Of a stretch of DNA of 64,000 bases, positions 26,153 to 34,957 are shown in pieces (positions within the stretch are counted from its first letter, which is position 1; each line of letters starts with the position of its first letter). This DNA is from Bacillus sp. sid0103 (GTDB lineage: Bacteria; Bacillota; Bacilli; Bacillales_B; DSM-18226): assembly GCF_019219025.1 (NCBI RefSeq), contig NZ_JAHUWN010000001.1, positions 310,001-374,000 of the forward strand, read 5' to 3'. A program made the translations under genes and the position numbers. The notes beneath the pieces were generated by a model. It ran no database searches and was not told the origin of the DNA. It saw only the letters and a list, made by a program, of their open reading frames with translations.

Positions 26153-27691
26153 TTAATTCTTTTTAAGGATACGCAGGTAGGTTTTCGCAAAGGTAATCCA
26201 ATCACGATTGGTGCGAAAATAACTTTTAAAGAGTTGTAGAAATAACGGAAATTTCCCTTTATACGGATACCAATGGATTTCACTTATTTTCCGGCCTGAA
26301 TCTTCGACAATTGCTTTTTCATGACAAAAAATCCTTAATCCTGCTTCACCATGGTATCTGCCGATTCCACTTTGTTTTGTTCCTCCAAAAGGAAGACCAT
26401 GATTTGCGATACTTATAATTGCATCATTAATAACAACTGCACCCGATACGAGTTTCGAGGCTACTCTTCTCGCTTTATTTTTGTCCTTTGTCCAAACACT
26501 AGCATTTAATCCATATACGGTATCGTTTGCAAGTTGAATTACTTCTTCTTCATTCTCAAATGGTATAACAGGAAGTAGAGGCCCAAAGGATTCCTCCTGG
26601 ATTATTTTCATTTCATGGCTCACATTGGTTACTACCGTTAAAGGTAAAAACAATCCACTTTCCCACTGACCAGGCAGTAGACCGCTCTCTAGTTTCGCTC
26701 CCTTCCTCAATGCATCCTCTAATTGGTCCATTACTATTTCTTTTTGTGCCGGGAAGGTCATCGAACCGACATCAGCATCTTCATCTGTCCCCTGTTTTAA
26801 GGTTAGAATCTCTTTTTTTAGTAAAGACAGAAACTGGGGATAGATTGTCTTTTCAACATAAAGCCTTTCTGCACTCATACATACTTGGCCGCTGTTGGTA
26901 AATGCAGCCCATGCTGCCCCTTTTGCAGCTCGTTCCAAATGAGCATCGGCAAATACAATCATCGGGTCCTTGCCGCCAAGTTCAAGCGTTGTTGGAATTA
27001 GCTCTTTAGCCGCGACCTGTTGAATAATTTTCCCCGTTCGGACAGACCCTGTAAAAAAAATATAATCCGGTTTTCCATTTGTAAACGCTGCCCCTACCTC
27101 TTTCCCACCATGGGCAACTTGTACTACTCCCACAGGAAAGCCAGCTCTCACAAAAAGTTCCTCTATACATTTCCCGACAAGAGGAGTTACTTCCGATGGT
27201 TTTAAGATAACGGTGTTTCCTGATGCCAAAGCACTCAGCATCGGAACCATCGCAAGTTGGAAGGGATAATTCCATGGTGAAATAATTAATACTACACCCC
27301 TAGGCATGTATTCAATAAATGATTTCTTCCCAATCAATAAAAGAGGTGTTTTTACTTTTTTCCTCAGAAGAATTTTCTCACCATGGTTTATGATGTGATC
27401 AATACTGTCTAAGGTCGGCATGATATCTGCAATCAAAGCTTCGGTAACCACTTTTCCGGTATCTGCAGCGATGATTTTAGCTATTTCATCCATCTCCTCA
27501 ACGATGATGCCTTTTAGCGTAGACAGATATTTTCCCCTATCTGAAGAAGTCAGGTTACTCCACTGCTTAAATGCAGTTTTACCCTTTTGATAAAATTTAT
27601 CCACTTGATTAACTGGCGTTTCTGAAACTTCTCCAATCTGCTCTCCTGTTGCTGGGGCAATTACTTTAAGCTTTCCATGAATTGCATCCAT
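26153..27691 (-). CDS. NAD(P)-dependent aldehyde dehydrogenase
   Basis: ALDH-superfamily enzyme, 512 aa, oxidising an aldehyde to its acid. The oxyanion Asn is in IISPWNYPFQ near 140, the Glu in TLELGGKDP near 239 and the catalytic Cys in NSGQVCMSAERLY near 273. The C-terminal about 50 residues are basic and hydrophobic (YPYKGKFPLFLQLF), which may contact the membrane, as in fatty-aldehyde dehydrogenases. It starts 15 bases after the SDR gene, so both are one operon. A long-chain aldehyde substrate is an inference from partner and tail. Confidence 0.88.
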   Translation of the reverse strand: MDAIHGKLKVIAPATGEQIGEVSETPVNQVDKFYQKGKTAFKQWSNLTSSDRGKYLSTLKGIIVEEMDEIAKIIAADTGKVVTEALIADIMPTLDSIDHIINHGEKILLRKKVKTPLLLIGKKSFIEYMPRGVVLIISPWNYPFQLAMVPMLSALASGNTVILKPSEVTPLVGKCIEELFVRAGFPVGVVQVAHGGKEVGAAFTNGKPDYIFFTGSVRTGKIIQQVAAKELIPTTLELGGKDPMIVFADAHLERAAKGAAWAAFTNSGQVCMSAERLYVEKTIYPQFLSLLKKEILTLKQGTDEDADVGSMTFPAQKEIVMDQLEDALRKGAKLESGLLPGQWESGLFLPLTVVTNVSHEMKIIQEESFGPLLPVIPFENEEEVIQLANDTVYGLNASVWTKDKNKARRVASKLVSGAVVINDAIISIANHGLPFGGTKQSGIGRYHGEAGLRIFCHEKAIVEDSGRKISEIHWYPYKGKFPLFLQLFKSYFRTNRDWITFAKTYLRILKKN

Positions 27692-27706
27692 AGGTCTTCA
27701 CCCTTA

Positions 27707-28807
27707 TTATAAAATTTTTATTTGAAACGTTGGGTTATCCTTTTGTTTTAAATAAAAAGATGCCATCGGTTTCATCCCATCTTTAAAGTCAGGACAGGAT
27801 ATCCCTGAATCCTTTAGATCAGTAACAGCCTGTTTGCAATCGAAACGTCCTTGCCAAGTAAAATAATCCAACGCTTCTTTTTCTACTCCTAAATATTTTC
27901 GCACCGGTTTAAAAGACAGGAACCATTTACCTAATGTTAAGGGTACCATTCCTTTTGGCTTTTTGTTTAGCATTTCTTGCATGATTATTTCATAAATTTC
28001 TGAAGCACGATATGGATGAGGGTCTGTAAGATGATACGTCTTTCCAGCGGCTTTATCTAATTGACTTAGATACGTAGTGGCTTGAATTATATAGTCTACT
28101 GGAACAAGGTTCACAAAGGCTTCACCTTTTCCTAGTCGTGGTATAAGAGGGAGAAATTTTAACCGATCCAAAAAGTTCATAATAAAATAGGGCCCATCAA
28201 ATTTTATGGTTTCACCTGTATGGGAATGACCTTTGACAATCCCTGGCCTAATTATAGTTACAGGCACTTCTGACTTCAGTTTTTCGACCAAAACTTCCGC
28301 TTCATATTTTGTTTCTTCATAATGGTTTTTAAAACTACTCGGGGCGATAAGTTCCGTTTCATAAAGTGTTCCTTCTCGATTTCCAACCACATAGGCAGTA
28401 CTAAAATAAACATATCTGACTATGCTTGGTAATCGTTTTACCCATTCATTGACATTTTCCGTTCCGTTCACATTGACTCTTTGGGCAATATCCCTTGGAA
28501 CAGCTAAATCATAAATAGCTGCTAGATGAAAAACATGGGTAACCCTTTGTTGTAAAACTTCCTGTACTTCGTCCGTAATAGCAAGAAAAGGTTTTGTTAT
28601 ATCTCCAACAATAATATTAAAGGAGGACTTCTCTAGCCCATATTCCGAAATTATTGCTGTCGATTCGTTTATTGCTTTTTCCACCATATCAGGCAGGACC
28701 AGGACATAAATTGTACCATTATGATTATTTCTTTTTAAAACTTCACGTATCAATTGGTTGCATATGAACCCAGGAAAACCAGTAAAAAAGAACCCTTTTT
28801 CCAACAT
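27707..28807 (-). CDS. Extended SDR (NAD-binding-4 / male-sterility-type) reductase
   Basis: Rossmann-fold protein of 366 aa with FFFTGFPGFICNQLI at the N-terminus (TGxxGF nucleotide motif), HLAAIYDL near 94, and the SDR catalytic YxxxK in HYEETKYEAE near 165-172. The layout resembles the fatty acyl-CoA reductase-like NAD_binding_4 group rather than sugar epimerases. It is the first gene of a two-gene operon with an aldehyde dehydrogenase. ATG 28807 follows AAGGAGGAG. A 24-bp palindrome lies 60 bp upstream. The substrate is unproven; lipid-derived aldehyde or alcohol metabolism is a fair guess. Confidence 0.8.
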   Translation of the reverse strand: MLEKGFFFTGFPGFICNQLIREVLKRNNHNGTIYVLVLPDMVEKAINESTAIISEYGLEKSSFNIIVGDITKPFLAITDEVQEVLQQRVTHVFHLAAIYDLAVPRDIAQRVNVNGTENVNEWVKRLPSIVRYVYFSTAYVVGNREGTLYETELIAPSSFKNHYEETKYEAEVLVEKLKSEVPVTIIRPGIVKGHSHTGETIKFDGPYFIMNFLDRLKFLPLIPRLGKGEAFVNLVPVDYIIQATTYLSQLDKAAGKTYHLTDPHPYRASEIYEIIMQEMLNKKPKGMVPLTLGKWFLSFKPVRKYLGVEKEALDYFTWQGRFDCKQAVTDLKDSGISCPDFKDGMKPMASFYLKQKDNPTFQIKIL

Positions 28808-28869
28808 ATCTCCTCCTTAAGACGATTGTAACCATTGTAAAGTCCTTAGAAATGATTCGTCCATAGGAA

Positions 28870-28893
28870 ATTAGTCTGAATTTTCAGACTAAT
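28870..28893. promoter_or_regulatory. 24-bp palindrome upstream of the SDR-ALDH operon
   Basis: Arms ATTAGTCTGAA and its exact reverse complement, separated by two bases. It lacks a T-run of its own and sits 63 bp upstream of the SDR start, so it is more likely an operator (TetR- or MarR-like) than a terminator. Confidence 0.5.
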
Positions 28894-28900
28894 ATAATTA

Positions 28901-28937
28901 AGAAAAGTGGCGGGTTTCTAAGCCGCCACTTTTCTTA
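28901..28937 (-). terminator. Terminator of prfC
   Basis: Perfect 13-bp stem AGAAAAGTGGCGG / CCGCCACTTTTCT with T-rich 3' end on the minus strand, overlapping the prfC stop. Confidence 0.85.
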
Positions 28938-30515
28938 ATCATTTTGATCCATTGGATTATAGAGTTTAACCGTTGGATTTTTCTCTTGAAACCATCTGAG
29001 TGCAAATTCATTTTCAAACAAAAATACATAATTGTCGTACCTGTCTTTAACTAAAAGTGAACGGGAACTCGATAAATTTTCATCTACCGTTTCACTATCT
29101 ACCCAGCGAGCAATTTTGGAACCCATTCGTTCCATTAATACCTCTGCATTATATTCATTTCTCATCCGATGCTCAAACACTTCAAATTGTAATTGACCAA
29201 CTGCACCTAATAAATAATCATCCATTTTAATTGTCTTATAGAGCTGGATAGCCCCTTCTTGAACCAGTTGTTGAATTCCCTTATAAAAGGATTTTTGCTT
29301 CATAACGTTTTTGGCTGAAACCCTGACATACAATTCTGGTGTAAATTGAGGCAGTCTTTCATATTGAAAGTCATTCTTCCCTGAAGTCAAGGTATCACCA
29401 ATTTGGTATGTGCCAGTATCGTATAACCCGATAATATCTCCACTGACGGCTTCATCTACCGTATTACGTTCTTCAGCCATAAATGACGTCGATTGAGAGA
29501 GCTTAATTTGTTTATTTAGACGCGGAATATTTACTGACATTCCCCGCTCAAATTTTCCTGAACATACTCGAACAAAAGCAATCCTGTCTCGATGTGCAGG
29601 ATTCATGTTAGCTTGGATTTTAAACACAAACCCTGAAAATTGTTCCCCTAACGGATCAATTTCACCAATAGTGGAATTCCGTGCCATTGGCGGCGGAGCA
29701 AACTGGAGGTAAGACTCTAAAAATGTCTGTACTCCAAAGGCAGTCAGCGCACTACCAAAGAAAACTGGTGTCAAGCTGCCCGCTGCAATTTTTTCTGCTG
29801 AAAACTCATTTCCAGCCTCGTTTAGCAGCATAATCTCATCTAGTGTTTGATCATATAGCCCTGACTTTTTAAGTGGATGGTCACCAGCTATTTCTCCGTC
29901 TTCATTTAAAGGAATGTATCGGTCTTCTGAATCCACACGGAACTGTTCAACTCGATTGTTATAACGATCATAAATTCCAAGGAACTCTTTACCCATCCCA
30001 ATCGGCCAGTTCATTGGATATGATTCTATACCGAGAACCTCTTCTAATTCTGCCAAAAGTTCAAGTGGCGGTTTTCCTTGACGATCGAGTTTATTCATAA
30101 ATGTGAAAATAGGAATGCCCCTCATCCGACATACTTTAAAAAGCTTAAGTGTTTGTGCCTCAATCCCTTTGGCAGCATCCACGATCATCACAGCACTATC
30201 TACAGCCATTAAGGTTCGGTACGTATCTTCACTGAAATCCTGGTGCCCAGGAGTATCCAAAATGTTAACACGGAAACCTTCATAGTCAAATTGCATTACA
30301 CTGGAAGTTACTGAAATTCCCCGTTGCTTTTCAATTTCCATCCAGTCACTTGTTGCAAACTTACCTGTTTTTTTCGCTTTAACAGTTCCAGCGTCTCGAA
30401 TAGCGCCACCGAATAATAATAATTTTTCCGTAAGCGTGGTTTTTCCGGCATCTGGGTGGGATATAATCGCAAATGTCCGGCGTGACAATACTTCTTCTTT
30501 AAAATTGTTACCCAT
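28935..30515 (-). CDS. prfC: Peptide chain release factor 3
   Basis: Translational GTPase RF3, which recycles RF1/RF2 from the ribosome. The 526-aa protein has the P-loop [13 protein letters not shown] near 18-30, switch [14 protein letters not shown], and the RF3-specific [19 protein letters not shown] and [19 protein letters not shown] chose ATG 30515 with AGAGGAAAA upstream; the longer frame adds 74 residues unlike RF3. It is a single gene with its own terminator. Confidence 0.95.
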   Translation of the reverse strand: MGNNFKEEVLSRRTFAIISHPDAGKTTLTEKLLLFGGAIRDAGTVKAKKTGKFATSDWMEIEKQRGISVTSSVMQFDYEGFRVNILDTPGHQDFSEDTYRTLMAVDSAVMIVDAAKGIEAQTLKLFKVCRMRGIPIFTFMNKLDRQGKPPLELLAELEEVLGIESYPMNWPIGMGKEFLGIYDRYNNRVEQFRVDSEDRYIPLNEDGEIAGDHPLKKSGLYDQTLDEIMLLNEAGNEFSAEKIAAGSLTPVFFGSALTAFGVQTFLESYLQFAPPPMARNSTIGEIDPLGEQFSGFVFKIQANMNPAHRDRIAFVRVCSGKFERGMSVNIPRLNKQIKLSQSTSFMAEERNTVDEAVSGDIIGLYDTGTYQIGDTLTSGKNDFQYERLPQFTPELYVRVSAKNVMKQKSFYKGIQQLVQEGAIQLYKTIKMDDYLLGAVGQLQFEVFEHRMRNEYNAEVLMERMGSKIARWVDSETVDENLSSSRSLLVKDRYDNYVFLFENEFALRWFQEKNPTVKLYNPMDQND

Positions 30516-30643
30516 TTCGTTTTCCTCTCTTTTGACAATAAAAATTTTTGTCCATAACTTCAATCTTATCTCTCCAGCCAGAACTTTGCAATATTTCAAT
30601 TGAGCAAAAGCGATTATTTCTTTAATCCAATGTGTAGAAAGAA

Positions 30644-30649
30644 TATAAT
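30644..30649 (+). promoter_or_regulatory. Probable -10 box of the small gene at 30714
   Basis: TATAAT with a weak -35 (TTTAAT, 30621-30626, 17-bp spacer). It places the start of transcription about 50 bases before the GGAGG-TTG start and argues against the longer reading frame. Confidence 0.45.
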
Positions 30650-30713
30650 GAAAGGTAGCGGTAATGATGAATATAGGTACCGTGAATACATAACCACAAC
30701 GGAGGCATATACC

Positions 30714-30974
30714 TTGGATATTACTAAAATTGACCAACCGACCTTGAATTTATTGCATAAAGCATTTGAAATTATTCTAAACGAAAATAAAATCCCCTTT
30801 GAAAAAATTGGAATTGCTGAAGAAAACGAACAGTTATTATTTTTGTATGAAGGAAAAGACGAAAAAGTTCATGTTTTTAAATGGAGTAAAGCATCATGTA
30901 TCGGTGCAAGTATTGGCGCCATCGCTCAAAGTGTGTTAATGCCAATCATCCCTCATCTTCGATTATTATCATAA
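30714..30974 (+). CDS. Small hypothetical protein, 86 aa, TTG start
   Basis: Small protein starting (M)[20 protein letters not shown] from TTG 30714. GGAGG lies 8 bases upstream (30701-30705), while earlier in-frame ATGs lack a ribosome site and overlap the -10 box. A middle part rich in E and K is followed by a C-terminal hydrophobic stretch ([20 protein letters not shown]) that could be a membrane anchor. No family recognised. Monocistronic, divergent from prfC, with its own terminator. Confidence 0.6.
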   Translation: MDITKIDQPTLNLLHKAFEIILNENKIPFEKIGIAEENEQLLFLYEGKDEKVHVFKWSKASCIGASIGAIAQSVLMPIIPHLRLLS

Positions 30975-30988
30975 CCATTACAAACCAC

Positions 30989-31023
30989 ACCAGCACATTT
31001 TACAATCGTGCTGGTTATTTTTT
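30989..31023 (+). terminator. Terminator of the 86-aa gene
   Basis: Stem ACCAGCAC / GTGCTGGT, then TATTTTTTT. Confidence 0.85.
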
Positions 31024-31030
31024 ATGATTA

Positions 31031-31196
31031 GGCTCTGTTAAACTTGCCAGTTGATTTCCGCTCCAGGCGCTTCGCTTTCCGCGGGCGGTCCGGGGAGCCT
31101 CCTCGTCGCTGCGCTCCTGAGGGTCTCCCGCAGGAGCGCAGCGCCTTCCTCTCCAATCAACCGGGTGCCAAAAACAACAATATGCTTGAACATAGC
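31031..31196 (-). mobile_element. MITE-like repeat, full copy with exact 9-bp target duplication
   Basis: 166-bp GC-rich element with ends GGCTCTGTTAAAC and GCTTGAACATAGC (imperfect inverted repeats). It is flanked on both sides by TTATGATTA (31022-31030 and 31197-31205). It has no room for a transposase; the ORFs it contains are artefacts of its GC-rich palindromes. It lies between the small gene's terminator and the ftsH-like gene. Orientation is opposite to the 38135 copy. Confidence 0.9.
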
Positions 31197-31296
31197 TTAT
31201 GATTAAGGAAACTGTGTTTCCCAATGATTCCCACATCCATTTTTCTGGAAACTCCTTTATAATAGAGTATGACCTTGTTAAAGGAGATGAAGAAAA

Positions 31297-33036
31297 TTGA
31301 AGCCAAATATAAAAAAAGTTTCAAAGTTTATTCCGCTAATTGCAGCGTTTATATTAGTTATTGCAGGAATCGTCTGGGTTATTCAGACCACTAATAATGA
31401 AGTAGCGATTCCGTTTTCTTCAGTTGAGAAAACCATACAAGCTCAACAAGGAAAGGTCGTTAAAATTATTGAAAAGCCCGATGGAAGCCTTTATATTCAT
31501 ACAGGCGACGCGGTATTTGTTTCCCATGTTCCACCAAATAGCCAAATGGTAGATAAGTTGGTTGCTAAATATAATATTGAATATTCATATTCGACGAGCA
31601 GTAAATATGGAAAATGGATTTTGGGCGGTGTAATTATCCTCTTGGCTGGAGCAGCATTCGCTCTACAAAAAACAAAAGGCGGCTTTGGACTAAATAATTC
31701 TATGAAGAATAGTGTTGCCAAGTCTCGTACCCTTCCTTCGATTACCTTTAAAGATGTCGGTGGACTCGGAGACGAAATGAAAGAAGAAATATTACAAACA
31801 GTCTCTACCTTAAAAGAACCGGATCGATCGGCCAAATTAGGGATTAAACCACCAAAGGGCATCCTTTTATATGGTCCTCCAGGTACTGGAAAAACTCTGC
31901 TTGCTCAAGCAATCGCCCGTGAATTAAATGCTGCATTCTTTTCAGCAAGTGGATCGGCATTTAATGAAATGTTTATTGGAGTTGGGGCAAGCCGGGTTCG
32001 TTCCTTGTTTAAGGCAGCAAGAAAACAGGGTCCAGCAGTTATATTTATTGATGAAGTGGATGCTTTAGCAGCCAAAAGAAAGGCACATGGCGGTGAAGAA
32101 GCTGAAAAAACTTTAACAGAATTACTTGTACAATTAGATGGCGGCCATCCTAATGATGGTATCCTTTTTATAGCTGCCACAAACCGCAAAGACATGTTGG
32201 ATGATGCTTTTCTTCGTCCAGGAAGAATTGATTTCTCTTTCCATGTACCACTTCCTGATACAAAAGGAAGAAGAGAAATTATTGCTATACATGCCAATGA
32301 CAAGTCATTTTCCAGGGATGCTCTTGCACAATTAGATGAACTAGCAGAAAGCACTTCAGGTTTTTCTGGTGCCGAGCTTCAGTCTCTGTTTGAAACTGCT
32401 AGTCGAAGAGCGGTACGGAATGGACAAGATATGATTCAAAAACATGACCTTGACTATGCTCTTGATAGGACGATCTTAGGGAGCACTTCCCGATCCTTAC
32501 AAGATTATGAAACAAAACGAAGGGTCGCCATTCATGAAGCAGGCCATGCCATTGTAGCTTCATTAACAAAGCCGGGTTCAGTCAGAAAAGCAACCATTAT
32601 CCCGCGTGGAGAGGCGTTAGGGTATGTTGCCCCGATTCCTAAGGAATTGCATTTGTCGACAACCAGTGACCTCCTAGAGCGGGTTGCAATGGTTTTAGCT
32701 GGTGGAGTTGCTGAGAGAATCCATCTTGGAGAGCACAGCATCGGCGTTAGCGGCGACGTCGGGCAGGCCAAACAAATCATCGAACAAATGGTGGACACTG
32801 GAATGCTTCAAGATGGTTTTACATTGACATTCAAAAAACAAGATAAAGAAGAGAAGATGCAAGAGCTATTTGAGAAAGCTTTAGAAAAAGCAGAAAACCT
32901 TATAAATAGCCATCAATATCAGTATCAACAATTAGTTGATGCTTTATTAAAGAAAGAAACACTTGAAGGCTCTGAAATTGAAGAGATTGTTTGGGGAACA
33001 CGGACAACCTTACGTGATAACGTGGTATTAGTATAA
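31297..33036 (+). CDS. FtsH-like membrane AAA+ zinc metalloprotease (short paralogue)
   Basis: 579-aa membrane-bound ATP-dependent protease of the FtsH type. Two membrane segments (about 10-30 and 107-123) flank a short extracytoplasmic part. The AAA+ module has Walker A GPPGTGKT (193-200), Walker B VIFIDEVD (248-255), the pore loop MFIGVG (225-230) and a second-region-of-homology arginine in LRPGRID. The zinc site is HEAGH (413-417), with a probable third ligand in SGDVGQAKQI. Start TTG 31297 follows AAGGAGATGA. It is shorter and more divergent than housekeeping FtsH (over 600 aa), so it is probably a second, specialised protease. Monocistronic with a strong terminator. Confidence 0.88.
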   Translation: MKPNIKKVSKFIPLIAAFILVIAGIVWVIQTTNNEVAIPFSSVEKTIQAQQGKVVKIIEKPDGSLYIHTGDAVFVSHVPPNSQMVDKLVAKYNIEYSYSTSSKYGKWILGGVIILLAGAAFALQKTKGGFGLNNSMKNSVAKSRTLPSITFKDVGGLGDEMKEEILQTVSTLKEPDRSAKLGIKPPKGILLYGPPGTGKTLLAQAIARELNAAFFSASGSAFNEMFIGVGASRVRSLFKAARKQGPAVIFIDEVDALAAKRKAHGGEEAEKTLTELLVQLDGGHPNDGILFIAATNRKDMLDDAFLRPGRIDFSFHVPLPDTKGRREIIAIHANDKSFSRDALAQLDELAESTSGFSGAELQSLFETASRRAVRNGQDMIQKHDLDYALDRTILGSTSRSLQDYETKRRVAIHEAGHAIVASLTKPGSVRKATIIPRGEALGYVAPIPKELHLSTTSDLLERVAMVLAGGVAERIHLGEHSIGVSGDVGQAKQIIEQMVDTGMLQDGFTLTFKKQDKEEKMQELFEKALEKAENLINSHQYQYQQLVDALLKKETLEGSEIEEIVWGTRTTLRDNVVLV

Positions 33037-33048
33037 AAATAGCCAACG

Positions 33049-33085
33049 AAAACCAGGTGCTAATTCGAGCACCTGGTTTTGTTTA
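33049..33085 (+). terminator. Terminator of the ftsH-like gene
   Basis: Perfect 13-bp stem AAAACCAGGTGCT / AGCACCTGGTTTT with a 6-nt loop. Confidence 0.9.
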
Positions 33086-33158
33086 TAATGAAATATCTTA
33101 TGTTTTTTTGATTTGGTGGTAAACTAAGATTTGACTTCACATAAAGGAAGTGAACGAA

Positions 33159-33581
33159 TTGTTCGGTAAAACTAAGATGTTTGAAAAAGAGCAGTATAAA
33201 TATAATAACGAAGCAAAGGATTACCTCGGCAATCCGCAAAAAACACAAGGGTTACTTAACAAAGCGATAAAATTGGCGAACGAGAAGAAAGAAAGTTTAG
33301 GAGAAGTATGGGATAAACTGCAATTATTTTTTGAATTAGTTAAAGCATATTCAAAAGGAGAATATAAAAATATCGCACCAAGCACCATCCTTACCGTTAT
33401 CGGTACCTTGCTTTACTTTGTTTCACCACTAGACTTAATACCAGATTTCATCATTGGTCTTGGAATCCTTGATGATGCAGCATTGATTGGTTATACCGTA
33501 AAGAAAATTTCAACCGAATTAGATGCATTTAGTAAATGGAAACGAGCTAATATTCTTCATTATGAAAACCCGCTTGATTAA
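33159..33581 (+). CDS. DUF1232 (YkvA-like) membrane protein
   Basis: 140-aa protein whose C-terminal half carries the DUF1232 signature LYFVSPLDLIPDFIIGLGILDDAALIGY, a hydrophobic, membrane-associated motif of unknown role. The N-terminal half is charged and helical. I chose TTG 33159, 8 bases after AAAGGAAG; the upstream in-frame GTG overlaps that site. Single gene. Confidence 0.82.
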   Translation: MFGKTKMFEKEQYKYNNEAKDYLGNPQKTQGLLNKAIKLANEKKESLGEVWDKLQLFFELVKAYSKGEYKNIAPSTILTVIGTLLYFVSPLDLIPDFIIGLGILDDAALIGYTVKKISTELDAFSKWKRANILHYENPLD

Positions 33582-33606
33582 CCAAGCGGGTCCACTTTTT
33601 TATTTT
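33568..33606 (+). terminator. Terminator of the DUF1232 gene
   Basis: Stem ACCCGCTTG / CAAGCGGGT followed after a few bases by a T-rich run; probably also ends the opposing YjcZ gene. Confidence 0.8.
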
Positions 33607-33607
33607 T

Positions 33608-33736
33608 TTATCTAAAGCAAGCAGCACCCACAATGATCAAGAGGATGAATAATACAACGATTAAGGCAAATCCGCCGCCGTAGCCGCATCCGCCGCCGTA
33701 ACCGTAACCGCATCCACCATATCCATATCCAAACAT
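33608..33736 (-). CDS. YjcZ-family sporulation protein, 42 aa
   Basis: Tiny protein: an N-terminal glycine-tyrosine-cysteine tract ([16 protein letters not shown]) followed by the family's single hydrophobic helix [23 protein letters not shown] lies 9-10 bases before ATG 33736. YjcZ-like peptides are associated with sporulation and spore coats or membranes. A second copy lies 34 bp upstream. Too short for standard ORF calling. Confidence 0.88.
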   Translation of the reverse strand: MFGYGYGGCGYGYGGGCGYGGGFALIVVLFILLIIVGAACFR

Positions 33737-33770
33737 GTATCAAGACCTCCTTTTTATCTTAATCGATTTC

Positions 33771-33866
33771 TTAGTAGCACCATGAAGCCCCAATAATGAT
33801 TAACAAAATAAATAAAACGACTAGTAGGGCAAATCCGCCGCCGTAGCCACCAGCTGCACCTGACAT
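33771..33866 (-). CDS. YjcZ-family sporulation protein, 31 aa
   Basis: Begins [15 protein letters not shown], then a hydrophobic helix ([11 protein letters not shown]) and ends SWCY. It closely matches the neighbouring 42-aa copy in GGGFAL(I/L)VVLFILLII, so the two are tandem duplicates. ATG 33866 is chosen over 33872 because AGGAGGT then sits 7 bases away instead of 1. Confidence 0.87.
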   Translation of the reverse strand: MSGAAGGYGGGFALLVVLFILLIIIGASWCY

Positions 33867-34051
33867 TTGCATTACCTCCTTTTCTTAATTCCATATATCC
33901 TATTCACTTGGTTAAAAATGTGCGATAGACACATATCCTAAATACCTAGTTTTGAAAAAAAAGAAGAAGCCCATTCTTAGGTACAAAACCAAGTAATTAA
34001 AGGCCTATATGACACAAGAAAAAAATAATTTACAAATTTATCCTCTTTTGA

Positions 34052-34080
34052 TTGACATTTCTTTTTATTTTTCATACCAT
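34052..34080 (+). promoter_or_regulatory. SigA-type promoter of the glycerophosphodiesterase gene
   Basis: TTGACA (34052-34057), 17 bp, TACCAT (34075-34080), about 35 bp before the TTG start. Confidence 0.55.
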
Positions 34081-34113
34081 GTTCACAAATAATTATAGAT
34101 TGGAGCCCACAAC

Positions 34114-34920
34114 TTGAGGAACCCTGCTACCCTTTTGGTTATCCTTTTCGCATTACTGTTTCGGGCAATAACACGATTAATGGTAAAAACTGAACAACAC
34201 TCCCCCTTGAAAATTGGCCATAGAGGTGCAGCAGGCTACTGTCCAGAAAACACCATTTCATCCTTTCAAAAAGCGTTAGAATTAGGGGCTGACTACCTAG
34301 AGCTTGATATTCAAATGACTAAAGATGGTGAACTGGTTGTGATTCATGATTCAACCGTTAACAGAACAACGAATGGAAAAGGGAAAGTAATGGATTTTAC
34401 CTTACCTGAAATTCAAAATCTTGATGCAGGAAGTTGGTTTCATCGTAAATTTGCGGGCGAGAAAATACCATCTCTCTCTGAAGTTTTTGATGAGTTTGCT
34501 GGGAAAATAGGCTTTTTAATTGAACTAAAAAAACCATCGCTTTATCCCCTAATTGAGGAAAAACTTGCGGAGGAACTAGTAAAGAGAGAGTTTACTACAG
34601 GTGACAGGCAAATTATTGTTCAATCCTTTGATCGTGAATCCCTTAAACGGTTTCATGAACTCCTGCCTTCAATTCCAATTGGTATTTTGGTAAGAAATTC
34701 AGGTTTGAAGATGATTTCGAACAAAAATTTAAAGTCCTTTGCTAGCTATGTGTCGTATGTAAATCCGAAAATATCCATGGTGAATAAGCGGATGATTAAA
34801 AGAATTCACCTTCATGGCTTTAAAACAATTATTTGGACAGTTAAAAGGAAGAATGACTTAAAGGCATTAAAAAATTTACATGTTGAAGGCATTGTCAGTG
34901 ACTTTCCAGATTTATCTTAA
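34114..34920 (+). CDS. Glycerophosphodiester phosphodiesterase, membrane-anchored
   Basis: GDPD-family enzyme that cleaves glycerophosphodiesters to glycerol-3-phosphate and an alcohol. The 268-aa protein has an N-terminal hydrophobic anchor (TLLVILFALLF). The catalytic/metal set is H36-R37 in GHRGAAGYCPENT, E63 and D65 in LELDIQMTKDG and H78 in VIHDSTVNRTT. TTG 34114 follows GGAG. It could recycle phospholipid head groups or teichoic acid fragments at the membrane surface. Confidence 0.88.
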   Translation: MRNPATLLVILFALLFRAITRLMVKTEQHSPLKIGHRGAAGYCPENTISSFQKALELGADYLELDIQMTKDGELVVIHDSTVNRTTNGKGKVMDFTLPEIQNLDAGSWFHRKFAGEKIPSLSEVFDEFAGKIGFLIELKKPSLYPLIEEKLAEELVKREFTTGDRQIIVQSFDRESLKRFHELLPSIPIGILVRNSGLKMISNKNLKSFASYVSYVNPKISMVNKRMIKRIHLHGFKTIIWTVKRKNDLKALKNLHVEGIVSDFPDLS

Positions 34921-34923
34921 GAA

Positions 34924-34957
34924 AAAGCAGGGTCTATTCATTAGACCCTCTTTGCTT
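34924..34957. terminator. Convergent terminator, phosphodiesterase / CotY-Z gene
   Basis: Stem AAAGCAGGGTCT / AGACCCTCTTTGCTTT with a small bulge, between two converging genes. Confidence 0.75.

Noticed and set aside
27006..27275. 89-aa ORF antiparallel or out of frame within the aldehyde dehydrogenase gene
   Set aside because: It lies fully in the well-supported aldehyde dehydrogenase coding sequence in another frame.
28870..28893. Terminator reading of the 24-bp palindrome
   Set aside because: There is no T-run on either side, and a proper prfC terminator lies directly beside it.
30600..30713. N-terminal extension of the 86-aa protein gene
   Set aside because: It contains the TATAAT promoter box, and no ribosome site precedes its ATGs, whereas GGAGG precedes TTG 30714.
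31015..31236. Minus-strand 73-aa ORF in a GC-rich stretch
   Set aside because: It lies within the mobile repeat and its target duplication; the Arg/Gly/Pro-rich translation is typical of a GC-rich palindromic repeat, and no ribosome site is present.
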